In this document: positions 25,973 to 33,782 of the stretch, piece by piece
Layout: each line of letters begins with the position of its first letter
Numbering within the stretch: the first letter of the stretch is position 1
NCBI GenBank assembly: GCA_033856515.1
Contig: JAWVEY010000004.1
Coordinates: 1-64,000 of the forward strand
Direction: 5' to 3'
From: JALZKA01 sp033856515
GTDB taxonomy: Bacteria > Actinomycetota > Thermoleophilia > Solirubrobacterales > 70-9
Length of the DNA stretch: 64,000 bases
Notes under the pieces: generated by a model
Told to the model about the DNA's origin: nothing
The model's input: only the letters and a program-made list of their open reading frames with translations
The model's database searches: none
Translations under genes and position numbers: made by a program

Positions 25973-27513
25973 GCGAGCTCCCCAACCGCGGCCTCCGCGG
26001 CCGCGCAGACGGCCGCGGATGAAATCAATTCGGTGACGGTCTCAAGCTCCGGCGCCAGGTACCGATCGATGCCCGGCCCGGTATCGGCCTCGCGGATGAC
26101 CTTCAGCGCCGCGTCCGTTCCGGCTGCGGGCTCAAGCGGCGAGCGAAGCTCGAGGCCCCGCGCGGCGCAAGCCAGCTCGACGGCGATGATGCGCCGGAGG
26201 TTTGCGACCGACTCCCGCAGCTTGCGGGCAGCGCCCCAGGCCATGGAGACGTGGTCCTCCTGCATCGCGGACGTGGGGATGGAGTCGGTGCTGGCGGGGA
26301 CGGCAAGACGACGGTTGGCTGCGACCATGGCTGCCTGGGTGTATTGAGCGATCATCATCCCCGAGTCGACGCCTGGGTCGGCTGCCAGGAAAGGCGGCAG
26401 GCCCTGGGAGCGCTTTGCGTCGAGGAGCCGGTCGGTGCGGCGCTCGGCGATGGCCCCCACCTGCGCGATCGCGATGGCGAGGGTGTCACACGCCAGTCCA
26501 AGAGGAGCGCCGTGGAAGTTGCCACAGGACTCGACCCGGCCGTCTGGCAGCACCATGGGGTTGTCGATCGCGGCCATCAGCTCCGATGCCGCCGTAGCCT
26601 CGGCGTTCGCCAGCGCGTCGCGCGCGGCCCCCAGGACCTGAGGGGCGCAGCGCATCGAATAGGCGTCCTGAACCCTGGGATCGCCGTAGCGGTGGCTCGC
26701 GACGACGGCGGATCCCGCGAGGAGGCGGCGAAGGTTCGCGGCGCTCTGTGCCTGGCCGGGCTGCGGTCGCAGGCCCACCAGGTCCTCGGCGAAGGCTCGA
26801 TCGGTGCCGAGCAGTGCCTCGACCGACATCGCAGCCGCGATATCCGCGGTCCGGAGCAGGAGGCCCAGGTCGACGATCGCAAGCACCAGCATCCCGAGAA
26901 TCCCGTCCGTGCCGTTGATCAGCGCCAGGCCTTCCTTCTCTGTGAGGACCAGAGGCTCGATGCCCGCACCGGCAAGCGCGTCGGCAGCGGCCGAGCGTCC
27001 AGCTGGGCCGTCGACTTCGCCCCCTCCGATCAACGCGAGCGCGCAGTGGGCGAGCGGCGCCAGGTCCCCGCTCGCCCCGAGCGAACCATGCTCGGGCACT
27101 ACCGGCGTGATGCCCGCGTTGAGAAGTGCGCAGATCGCGTCGGCGACCTCGGGACGCGTTCCCGAACGGCCCATCGCCAGCGTCCTGGCGCGCAGCAGCA
27201 TCATCGCCCGCACGACCTCGCGCTCCACGGGCGGACCCATGCCGGCGGCGTGAGAGACGATCAGCGAGCGCTGCAGCTCGAGCCTGCGCTCACGCGGGAT
27301 GGGCACGGTCGCGAGGGAACCGAATCCGGTCGACACGCCGTACACCGGCTCGTCGGAGTCCGCGTGGCGCTTGACGATGCCTGCGCTGACCGCCATCGCC
27401 TCGCGAGCGCGGTCACCCACTTCAACCCGTGTGTCCCGCCGGGCCACGGAAGCCACCTCGTCTGCGTCTACGCCCGATCCGGAGAGAACGACCGTGGAGG
27501 AGAGCGGGGCCAC
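25969..27513 (-). CDS. hutH: Histidine ammonia-lyase
   Basis: The 514-residue lyase removes ammonia from L-histidine to give urocanate. The self-formed MIO cofactor triad ASG is at residues 147-149 within GSLGASGDLAPL. YGVSTGFG (catalytic Tyr58 region), GTDG in ALINGTDGIL, and QEDHVSMAW are also present. The start is the GTG at 27511-27513; no Shine-Dalgarno is visible. An ATG four bases upstream is out of frame. It is the first gene of the hut operon. A TATACG box at about 27523-27528 on the minus strand could be its -10, and the palindromic repeat at 27541-27565 would then cover the -35 region. No hut repressor gene is adjacent. Confidence 0.96.
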   Translation of the reverse strand: MAPLSSTVVLSGSGVDADEVASVARRDTRVEVGDRAREAMAVSAGIVKRHADSDEPVYGVSTGFGSLATVPIPRERRLELQRSLIVSHAAGMGPPVEREVVRAMMLLRARTLAMGRSGTRPEVADAICALLNAGITPVVPEHGSLGASGDLAPLAHCALALIGGGEVDGPAGRSAAADALAGAGIEPLVLTEKEGLALINGTDGILGMLVLAIVDLGLLLRTADIAAAMSVEALLGTDRAFAEDLVGLRPQPGQAQSAANLRRLLAGSAVVASHRYGDPRVQDAYSMRCAPQVLGAARDALANAEATAASELMAAIDNPMVLPDGRVESCGNFHGAPLGLACDTLAIAIAQVGAIAERRTDRLLDAKRSQGLPPFLAADPGVDSGMMIAQYTQAAMVAANRRLAVPASTDSIPTSAMQEDHVSMAWGAARKLRESVANLRRIIAVELACAARGLELRSPLEPAAGTDAALKVIREADTGPGIDRYLAPELETVTELISSAAVCAAAEAAVGELA

Positions 27514-27540
27514 CCATTGCGTATATCACGGGGAGCGCAA

Positions 27541-27565
27541 GGTGCCAGGCACGGTGCCTGGCACC
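27541..27565. repeat. 25-bp palindromic repeat, GTGCCnGGCAC type, copy 1
   Basis: GGTGCCAGGCAC, one G, then GTGCCTGGCACC form a perfect palindrome with 12-bp arms. Copies at 57576-57600 and 62947-62971 are identical except for the central base. This copy lies between divergent hutH and the MpaB-type oxygenase gene, where it overlaps the probable hutH -35 region and any GTG start of the oxygenase. The other two copies sit between convergent genes. Confidence 0.85.
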
Positions 27566-28531
27566 GGGTGGTACGGAAGTGATAGGTTTCGTATCATCGC
27601 TCCCATTCTTCCCAAGCGCGAAGAGGCCGAAAAGCTGATCCCGGCGCCGGGTGGTATCACCTGGCGGCTGGCGTCGGATGTGCGCCTGATGCAGGGGTCG
27701 GGGTACGCGCTGATGCTTCAGGTTTCCCATCCCGTCGTTGGTGCGGGGGTGTCCGAGCACTCGAACTTCCGCGCTGACCCGTGGGGGCGGCTGCTTCGCA
27801 CGCTCGACTTCACGACGAGCCTGGTGTACGGGGGACCCGACCTTGCATGGGATACATGCCGGCGCGTGCGTGAGATGCACAAGCACATCAAGGGCAAACT
27901 GCCGAACGGCGAGCCCTACCACTCGCTCGAGCCCGAGCCATACGCGTGGGTCCACGCGACCCTCGCCGACTCGATCGTCCGGGCGTATGAGCGCTTCGTC
28001 GGGCACGTGTCGGGATCAGAACTCGAGGCATTCTGGGTTGAGTGGAAGCGGGCCGGCCGTCTCTTGGGCGTTCGCGATCGAGATCTCCCGGAGCGCTGGG
28101 CGGACTTCCCCGACTACTTCAACTCGATGATCGACGACCGGCTCGAACACACCGACGCCGTCACGGAAGTGCTCGAAGCGCTGGCCGAGCCCCCGCCGCC
28201 CATGGTGCCTGGGATGAGCGATGGCCTCTGGCGCGCGCTGCGGGTGCCGGCCGCACGCGGCGCAGAGCTCGGGACCGTTGGCCTGATGCCGCCCGCCCTT
28301 CGCTCGAAGCTCGGGCTGGAGTGGTCCGACGCTCAGCAACTCGAACTCCGTGTCGTTGGCGCGGCATCACGGCGCTCCGGGCCGATACTTCCGGACTCCT
28401 TCCGAAACTTCGGGCCGAAGTATCTGCGCTGGCGCGCGGATGCGATCGCGCGCGGTGAGGTCGCGTCCGGCAAGGGCAGCAAGTTCGAGGCCTCGCAAAA
28501 CGGAGCGGCCACGACTGCCGCGCCAGCATGA
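27554..28531 (+). CDS. MpaB-family (DUF2236) oxygenase; start uncertain
   Basis: The conserved DUF2236 segment begins LPKREEAEKLIPAPGG and continues with RLMQGSGYALMLQVSHPVVG and EHSNFRADPWGRLLRTLDF. This places it in the family of rubber oxygenase and fungal MpaB-type heme proteins that oxidatively cleave or modify isoprenoid or lipid chains. The physiological substrate here is unknown. No ATG precedes the conserved block. In-frame options are GTG 27542 or 27554, both inside the palindromic repeat, or a non-canonical ATC/ATT at 27593-27607. A TATCAT -10-like box (27592-27597) would give a leaderless transcript starting at the ATT. I list 27554 for lack of a better codon. Its TGA overlaps the next TetR start. 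Confidence 0.75.
   Translation: MPGTGWYGSDRFRIIAPILPKREEAEKLIPAPGGITWRLASDVRLMQGSGYALMLQVSHPVVGAGVSEHSNFRADPWGRLLRTLDFTTSLVYGGPDLAWDTCRRVREMHKHIKGKLPNGEPYHSLEPEPYAWVHATLADSIVRAYERFVGHVSGSELEAFWVEWKRAGRLLGVRDRDLPERWADFPDYFNSMIDDRLEHTDAVTEVLEALAEPPPPMVPGMSDGLWRALRVPAARGAELGTVGLMPPALRSKLGLEWSDAQQLELRVVGAASRRSGPILPDSFRNFGPKYLRWRADAIARGEVASGKGSKFEASQNGAATTAAPA
27580..27596. promoter_or_regulatory. Candidate operator dyad upstream of the MpaB/TetR pair
   Basis: TGATA (27580-27584), seven bases, TATCA (27592-27596) form a perfect 17-bp dyad overlapping the TATCAT -10-like box. The TetR gene downstream (28528) is coupled to the oxygenase, so autorepression through this site is plausible. The arms are short, so chance cannot be excluded. 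Confidence 0.35.
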
Positions 28532-29160
28532 GCCCGACTCTCCTCGAGCGGGCCCTGGCCACGCCGGAGCCCGCCGCGGACAAGACTTCGGAGCGCATCC
28601 TCGATGCGGCGCTCGAGCTGGTCGCGGCGTCGGGGCTTCGCAATCTGACGATGGACGATGCGGCCTCGCGGGCCGGGGTGGGGCGGATGACCGTCTATCG
28701 CCGTTTCGGCGATCGCGAGGGTCTGATCGACGCCCTCGCGGCACGCGAGACGCGCCGCTGCCTGGCGGAGCTGGATCGCGCGGTAGACCCGTCGCTGCCC
28801 ATCGAGGAGGGAATCGCCCGGGGTCTGACGGCGAGCCTTCACCTGATCCGGTCGCACCCGCTGCTTGACCGCTTCGCCCGCCATGAGCCGGAGGCTGCTC
28901 TGGGCGCGCTAAACGCAGGCGAGGGCGCGATCCTGCGCATGGGCACCGCGTTTGTCGCCTCGCGAATCGCGGAAGCCAAGAGCCGCGGGGACATCGCCGC
29001 GAGTGTGGATGTGACCCACGCCGCGGAGCTCCTCGTGCGGCTCGGCTTTTCGTTCCTGCTGATGCCGGATAGCTCGCTCTCGCTTGACGATCCTGAGGCC
29101 GCGGCTCGCGAGGTCGAGGACCTGATCGCGCCCATCCTGGGCGGCCCCCAAGCGCCTTAG
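28528..29160 (+). CDS. TetR-family transcriptional regulator
   Basis: The 210-residue protein has an N-terminal helix-turn-helix: ILDAALELVAASGLRNLTMDDAASRAGVGRMTVYRRFGDREGLIDAL. The helical effector domain contains a hydrophobic C-terminal block (LLVRLGFSFLLMPDSSLSL) typical of TetR dimers. Its ATG overlaps the oxygenase stop (ATGA), so it is made from the same transcript and probably regulates it. The stop overlaps the convergent secreted-protein gene by three to four bases. Ligand unknown. Confidence 0.88.
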   Translation: MSPTLLERALATPEPAADKTSERILDAALELVAASGLRNLTMDDAASRAGVGRMTVYRRFGDREGLIDALAARETRRCLAELDRAVDPSLPIEEGIARGLTASLHLIRSHPLLDRFARHEPEAALGALNAGEGAILRMGTAFVASRIAEAKSRGDIAASVDVTHAAELLVRLGFSFLLMPDSSLSLDDPEAAAREVEDLIAPILGGPQAP

Positions 29161-30368
29161 GGGACGCGGTAGCGCTCGGTCCGGATCTCACCGTCCAGGA
29201 CGCTCATCTTGTCGTTCGGATGCCCGGTTGTGAGCTTCGGCAGCCCGGTCATCACGATGTTCACGAACACCGGCTTTGGCTCGCCCCCGCGCTCGGGCAT
29301 CTTCCGCTTGACGACGGCGGTGGCCGCCTTGGGCGCGTTGCAAGGGTTTTGGTGCGCGCTCCCGCCCTGGGTGCAGTTGAAGCCGTTCTGCTCGGTGATC
29401 TCGCCACCGCTCGAGATCACACCGCTGACGAACCCGTCGGTGCGCGTCTCGGTCGGGGAGGTGGCGATGATCATCCTGGTCCCGATGAACACGGGGTAGG
29501 AAACGCTCGAGATGCCGATCCGCTGGTCGGTGCTGATCCTGATGACGTCTCCCTTCCTGAGGCCGTCGAGGCGAAGTGAGCGGACCACCTTTTGCCCCGC
29601 TGGCCCATCCCCGCTGGGTGTGATCGGCACCGTGTCTCGCATCTTCGCCCCGCCGTCCTGAATCCGGGGCGGAGGGACCTGTCCGCGCTCGAGCAAGCCG
29701 TCGACGCGCGCCTTGTCTCCGTCTACCGAGCCGTCGGGGCGGTCGGCACCGACGATGACAACGTCCCCGGCGCCGGCGTTGTGGTGGTCGGCCGAAGCGA
29801 TGACGTTGAGGAAGCAGCCGTCAGGCGGGCACGGGAGGTTGCCGGTGTTTCGCACGCGCTGGACGGCGTCGTCGAAGGCGAAGACGCAGTGGTGGTTGCG
29901 GTTCGGCCGGTGCTGGTTGCAGCGCCGCGTCTTCACGTTCGAGATCGGATCCGCGTTCGACCCGCCGGTGGCAGCCGGGCTCGACGCCAGTACGACCTGG
30001 GCGTCCATGCGCGGGCTGTAGCTGTAGCGGCTACCGATGCAGCGTGGTTCGTCCAGGACGCACGTGGTCGAGAGCTGAAGCTCGGCCGTCGCCCGCAGGA
30101 TGTCACCGCGCCGCAGGCCGCCCGCGGCCATCACGCGCTCGGAGAGGACCACGAAAGGCTGGGCTCCGCGGGACTGAGTTATGGGGATCGTCTCTCGCGT
30201 CTCGTTGGATCCGCGCGAAGCGATCGTGGTGATGAGGTCGGGTTCCGTCTCACCGTGGGCAGCCATCGCCGGCAGCGCGCCCGCGCCCGCACACGCCAGC
30301 AATGCGGCGAGTACCACCGCACGCGTTCGGCCCCTGCCCATCGCACCCATGGGGACGCAGTTTCGCAT
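29157..30368 (-). CDS. Secreted hypothetical protein with two internal repeats
   Basis: An N-terminal signal peptide (RTRAVVLAALLACAGAGAL, cleavage near AMAAHG) is followed by two related halves. Each has a T/V-PIT stretch, an LRRGDILR or LRKGDVIR motif, a V-LASSP or IIATSP strand, and a Cys-rich loop (RCNQHRPNRNHHC; NCTQGGSAHQNPC). The spacing suggests a duplicated beta-sandwich domain of about 170 residues. I do not recognise the family. Start is uncertain among three in-frame ATGs within the first 11 codons; none has a clear ribosome-binding site. It is divergent from the small protein gene at 30430. Confidence 0.7.
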   Translation of the reverse strand: MRNCVPMGAMGRGRTRAVVLAALLACAGAGALPAMAAHGETEPDLITTIASRGSNETRETIPITQSRGAQPFVVLSERVMAAGGLRRGDILRATAELQLSTTCVLDEPRCIGSRYSYSPRMDAQVVLASSPAATGGSNADPISNVKTRRCNQHRPNRNHHCVFAFDDAVQRVRNTGNLPCPPDGCFLNVIASADHHNAGAGDVVIVGADRPDGSVDGDKARVDGLLERGQVPPPRIQDGGAKMRDTVPITPSGDGPAGQKVVRSLRLDGLRKGDVIRISTDQRIGISSVSYPVFIGTRMIIATSPTETRTDGFVSGVISSGGEITEQNGFNCTQGGSAHQNPCNAPKAATAVVKRKMPERGGEPKPVFVNIVMTGLPKLTTGHPNDKMSVLDGEIRTERYRVP

Positions 30369-30412
30369 GCGAGGGGACGGGTACCGCCGAGGAGCACCTC
30401 AAATTGCGAAAC
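30360..30412. promoter_or_regulatory. Inverted repeat in the divergent 29157/30430 promoter region
   Basis: GTTTCGCA (30360-30367) and TGCGAAAC (30405-30412) are perfect 8-bp arms separated by 37 bp. The left arm also lies in a self-palindrome, TCGCATGCGA (30363-30372). The right arm ends just before the AAAGGTGA ribosome-binding site (30414-30421) of the plus-strand gene. This could be a regulator site acting on both genes. Confidence 0.35.
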
Positions 30413-30429
30413 GAAAGGTGATTTAAGAA

Positions 30430-30819
30430 ATGCCCAGCTTGAAACGATCGAAGCCGAAGACCGTGACCGACCGCGTCAAGGCGGCCGGGTCAGTAGCCGG
30501 CGATGCCGCCCAGACCGTCGGCAACGCCGCTCAGGCCGCCGGCGAAGTCGTGGTTGAAGGCGCGAAGACCGCGCGGGACCGGGTCGTGACGACGACGAAG
30601 GGCGCGCCCTCGGGCCTCGAGACCACTCGCGGCAAGGCCGTGGCCGCGGTTGGTGCCGCGGGCGCCGCGGCTGGCGCCGTCGCGTTCTGGAAAAAGTCGC
30701 AGGGCGACGAGCCGGACGTGGTGGTCGACCCGGGAGAGACGGAGCCGACCTCCGTCGTTACCACGGAGACGCCCGAGGCGAAGGCCGCCAAGGCCTCGGC
30801 TGGCGGAGGCTCGAGTTAG
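30430..30819 (+). CDS. Small Ala-rich hypothetical protein
   Basis: The 129-residue protein begins with a basic stretch (MPSLKRSKPKTVTDRVKAAG), then an amphipathic Ala/Val/Thr helix with 11-residue-like periodicity (GDAAQTVGNAAQAAGEVVVEGAKTA). A hydrophobic Gly/Ala segment (AAVGAAGAAAGAVAFW) may insert in the membrane, and an acidic Thr/Glu tail follows. The periodic helix recalls LEA-like or apolipoprotein-like helices. I do not recognise a family. AAAGGTGA upstream of the ATG supports the start. The 109-bp gap to the kinase gene shows no clear promoter. Confidence 0.65.
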   Translation: MPSLKRSKPKTVTDRVKAAGSVAGDAAQTVGNAAQAAGEVVVEGAKTARDRVVTTTKGAPSGLETTRGKAVAAVGAAGAAAGAVAFWKKSQGDEPDVVVDPGETEPTSVVTTETPEAKAAKASAGGGSS

Positions 30820-30928
30820 GACTCCGACAGCCTGTCTATGGGTCTTCCGGGGGTGTCTTTCATGCCTGGAGCGACCCAGTTCATAGCCTTCGGGCCATGG
30901 TCCCTGCCACCACTCGAGCAGTCAATTT

Positions 30929-32338
30929 ATGACGATCGCCACGATCGATGAGGGCACGCGTCTGCGCGGCGGGCGCTACGTACTCCAGGAGCGTCTGGGA
31001 TCCGGCGGCGCGGCGACGGTCTGGCTGGCCGAGGACTCCGTGCTGCTGCGGCCTGTCGCCGTCAAGGTCCTATCGGAGGCGCTGGCGTCGGACGAGCAAT
31101 GGCTTGTCCGCTTCAGCCGGGAGGCGCGGATGGCGGCAGGTCTCAGCCACCCGAATCTCGTTTCCGTCTACGACTTCGATGCTGGAGGCGACCGCCCCTT
31201 CATCGTCATGGCGCACATGCCCGGCGGGTCTTTATGGGACCGCATGCAGGACGGCGAGCCCTCCGACCCCGAACGGCTCGCTCGCGACCTGCTGGGCGCG
31301 CTCGAGGCGATCCACTCCAACGGGATTATCCACCGTGACATCAAGCCCGGGAACGTGATGTTCGACGCCGGCGGAACCGCCTGTCTCAGCGACTTCGGCG
31401 TAGCTCGGCCCGAGGACGCGACGTCGCTCACGCAGACGGGGCAGATCCCAGGAACCGCGAAGTTCATGGCGCCCGAGCTCTGGGCGGGCCAGCCGGCTGA
31501 TGAGCGCACGGATCTGTATGCGGCGGGCGTCGTCCTCAACGATGCGGTCGGGCATGACGCGCCGCCTGCCCTCCTCGCGCTCATCGATCGTCTACGCGCC
31601 GACGAGCCGGACGATCGGCCGCTCTCGGCGGGCGAGGCCCTGAACGAACTCCGGCCCGAGGCCGAGACCCCGGTCGCGCCGGTTCCGATGAGCGACCGCG
31701 GGGGAGTCGAGACGCCGCGAACCATCGTCATCCAGGGGGAGAAGCGCCCGAACCGCCGCGCCGCGATCGCGGGCGTTGCGCTGCTGGCCGTAGTCGCGGC
31801 CATCGCCATCGCGCAGGCGATCGGCAGCGGCGACGACGGGGACAGCTCTGGCCCTGGCGGGGCCGAGCCGGCAGCGTCGAGCCAAGACCAGCAGAAGCCC
31901 GACGACAACTCCGGCTCTGGCGATTCGGGATCCGGCGGTTCCGGCTCCGGCAGCTCGGGTTCAGGCGAGACGGTCGCCGCTTCGGCAGATGGCCGCGCGC
32001 TCAACGATCAGGGCTACGCGTTGCTTCAGTCCGGTGACGTTGCCGGCGCGCTACCCATCCTTGAACAGGCCGTCAACGCCTTCGACGAAGATTCCACCGA
32101 CATTTACCACGCGTACGCGCTCTTCAACTACGCCGACGCGTTGATGCAGGCGGGTCGCCCCGAGGAGGCCATCCCGTACCTCGAGAAGCGCCTCGAGTGG
32201 GACGACCAGACCGAAACGGTGCAGGCCAAGCTCGACGAGGCTCGCGCTGCCGCGGGCGAGGAGAGCGCGCCGCCCGAGGAGGGCAAGCCGCCGAAGCCGA
32301 AGAAGACGCCTCCCGGCCAGGCAAAGAAGGACGGCTAG
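30929..32338 (+). CDS. Membrane Ser/Thr protein kinase with extracytoplasmic TPR region
   Basis: The cytoplasmic kinase domain occupies residues 15-245. It has the Gly loop LGSGGAATVW, ATP-binding Lys in VAVKVL, catalytic HRDIKPGN with Asp137, metal-binding DFG with Asp155, and APEL. It is a PknB-type (Hanks) kinase. A membrane helix follows at about 278-297 (AIAGVALLAVVAAIAIAQAIG), then a 60-residue Gly/Ser/Asp linker. At about 352-440 there are TPR-like helices (ALNDQGYALLQSGDVAGALPIL; DALMQAGRPEEAIPYLEKRL). A basic Pro/Lys tail ends the protein. PASTA repeats, common in this position, are absent. The ATG has no Shine-Dalgarno, so a leaderless transcript is possible. Substrates unknown. Confidence 0.9.
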   Translation: MTIATIDEGTRLRGGRYVLQERLGSGGAATVWLAEDSVLLRPVAVKVLSEALASDEQWLVRFSREARMAAGLSHPNLVSVYDFDAGGDRPFIVMAHMPGGSLWDRMQDGEPSDPERLARDLLGALEAIHSNGIIHRDIKPGNVMFDAGGTACLSDFGVARPEDATSLTQTGQIPGTAKFMAPELWAGQPADERTDLYAAGVVLNDAVGHDAPPALLALIDRLRADEPDDRPLSAGEALNELRPEAETPVAPVPMSDRGGVETPRTIVIQGEKRPNRRAAIAGVALLAVVAAIAIAQAIGSGDDGDSSGPGGAEPAASSQDQQKPDDNSGSGDSGSGGSGSGSSGSGETVAASADGRALNDQGYALLQSGDVAGALPILEQAVNAFDEDSTDIYHAYALFNYADALMQAGRPEEAIPYLEKRLEWDDQTETVQAKLDEARAAAGEESAPPEEGKPPKPKKTPPGQAKKDG

Positions 32339-32976
32339 CTGCGGCTTCCTACCGCCAGGCCGCTCGCGGCGTCGAACCCGAACGACCAACCCGGGACCTC
32401 TTCGGCCCAGCGCGCGACGATCTCGCGCTCGGACTCGCGGTCGGCATCGTCGAGGAAGACCAGGGCGTTGCCGGCCAGCCGGTCGGCGAGCGCCGGAAGG
32501 GCCGGATAGCGGCTGTGCGCCATGCCCACGCCGTATCCGGGTGGTCCGTCGATGAGCAGCAGGTTGATGCCGCCCGGCAACAGGGCAACCGATTCGCGCG
32601 AGTACCACGGGGCGCCCGACCAGCTGGCCGGATGAGGCTCGAGCGATGACACCACCACCTCGACAACGTCCGTGAGCCGTTCGCGCTCGACCTGTCGGCG
32701 GACCAGCGCAGCCCAGTCGGGGTCATGCTCAACGGCGGTGATCGTCCCGCCGCGCTGCGCCAGCAAACGGCCGATCACGATCGACGAGACGCCGGACCCG
32801 AGTTCGACGATCCGCCGGCGCTCGGCGAACGCGATCTCGTTGAGGATCGCGACCAAGGCGGCGGGCCGGATCGCCCCATCCGTCCAGGGCAGGTACGGGC
32901 GACCGTCCAAGAGCGGCCTGAGGACCTGCCACGCCCAGGCGTCGAGCTGCGCGGAGTTGTGTGGGGAAGCGCTCAG
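32335..32976 (-). CDS. Class I SAM-dependent methyltransferase-like protein
   Basis: The core has ERRRIVELGSGVSSIVIGRLL (SAM motif I), ITAVEHDPDWAALVRRQV (acidic motif II) and INLLLIDGPPGYG, the fold seen in small class I methyltransferases. The frame continues upstream of the first TTG (32910) with SASPHNSAQLDAWAWQVLRPLL, which looks like real protein. I therefore start at CTG 32974-32976, which overlaps the enoyl-CoA hydratase TGA as CTGA, giving about 213 residues. CTG starts are rare, and TTG 32908-32910 is the alternative. Substrate unknown. It is the last gene of a lipid-metabolism operon, and its stop overlaps the kinase gene end. Confidence 0.75.
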   Translation of the reverse strand: MSASPHNSAQLDAWAWQVLRPLLDGRPYLPWTDGAIRPAALVAILNEIAFAERRRIVELGSGVSSIVIGRLLAQRGGTITAVEHDPDWAALVRRQVERERLTDVVEVVVSSLEPHPASWSGAPWYSRESVALLPGGINLLLIDGPPGYGVGMAHSRYPALPALADRLAGNALVFLDDADRESEREIVARWAEEVPGWSFGFDAASGLAVGSRS

Positions 32977-33782
32977 TGGCCCTTGAATTCCGGTTCGCGC
33001 TTCTGGGCGAATGCCATGACTCCCTCGATGAAGTCCTTGGAGTGGCCCATGTCGCGCTGTTGGTCCGCCTCAGCCTCAAGCTGGCCTGAAAGGTCCGCGT
33101 AGACGCGGCGGTTGAGAAGCTCCTTGGCGCCCGCGTAAGAGCGTGTCGGGCCCTTCGCCAGGCGCTCGACAAGCGTGCGGGCCTCGCTGTCGAGCGATTC
33201 GTCGGGGACGACGGTGTTCACGAGGCCCCACTCGAGCGCCTTCTGGGCGCTCACGCGTTCGCCGAGCATCATCATCTCGGCCGCGCGCGCGAGGCCGATG
33301 CGCGCCGGCACGAACGCGGTCGACCCGCCGTCGGGCACGAGCCCGATGTTCACGAAGGCGAGCAGGAAGAAGGAGGAATGGGCCGCGACGATGAGGTCTG
33401 CCGAGAGGGCGAGCGAGCAGCCGATCCCAGCCGCCGGCCCGTTGACGGCCGACACGACCGGCTTCGGCATGTCGCGGATCGCGTGGATGATCGGGTGGTA
33501 GCGCTCTCGCAGCCGCTTCGAGAGGTCGAAGTTGCCGTTTGCGTCCACAGAGTCGTCGGTGCCCTCGCGGGTCTCGGTCAGATCCGCGCCGGAAGAGAAG
33601 GCTCGTCCCGCCCCGGTGAGAAGCACGGCGCGCACGGCCTTGTCGGCGGCGACCGATTCGAGGGCTCCCCGCAGGTCCTCGCCGAGTTGGTAGTTCCACG
33701 CGTTGAGGGCGTCGGGCCGGTTCAGCTCGACCGTCGCGACGCCGTCTGCGACGTCGAGGTTGACGGTTTCGAACTCAGGCAC
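32973..33782 (-). CDS. Enoyl-CoA hydratase/isomerase family protein
   Basis: The 269-residue crotonase-fold protein has an oxyanion-hole region GAGRAFSSGADL near residue 60 and NGPAAGIGCSLALSADL near 115. The catalytic area LVPDGGSTAFVPARIG has Asp in place of the usual Glu, which is common among crotonase-family isomerases. It is expected to hydrate or isomerise an enoyl-CoA in beta-oxidation. I start at the GTG (33780-33782), preceded by AAGGAG with seven-base spacing. This overlaps the 3' end of the hydrolase/synthetase fusion gene by eight bases. Precise substrate unknown. Confidence 0.88.
   Translation of the reverse strand: MPEFETVNLDVADGVATVELNRPDALNAWNYQLGEDLRGALESVAADKAVRAVLLTGAGRAFSSGADLTETREGTDDSVDANGNFDLSKRLRERYHPIIHAIRDMPKPVVSAVNGPAAGIGCSLALSADLIVAAHSSFFLLAFVNIGLVPDGGSTAFVPARIGLARAAEMMMLGERVSAQKALEWGLVNTVVPDESLDSEARTLVERLAKGPTRSYAGAKELLNRRVYADLSGQLEAEADQQRDMGHSKDFIEGVMAFAQKREPEFKGH

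Noticed and set aside
26251..27582. Long open frame on the plus strand opposite hutH (443 codons)
   Set aside because: It is antisense to hutH, lacks any domain and has the composition of a GC-rich shadow frame.
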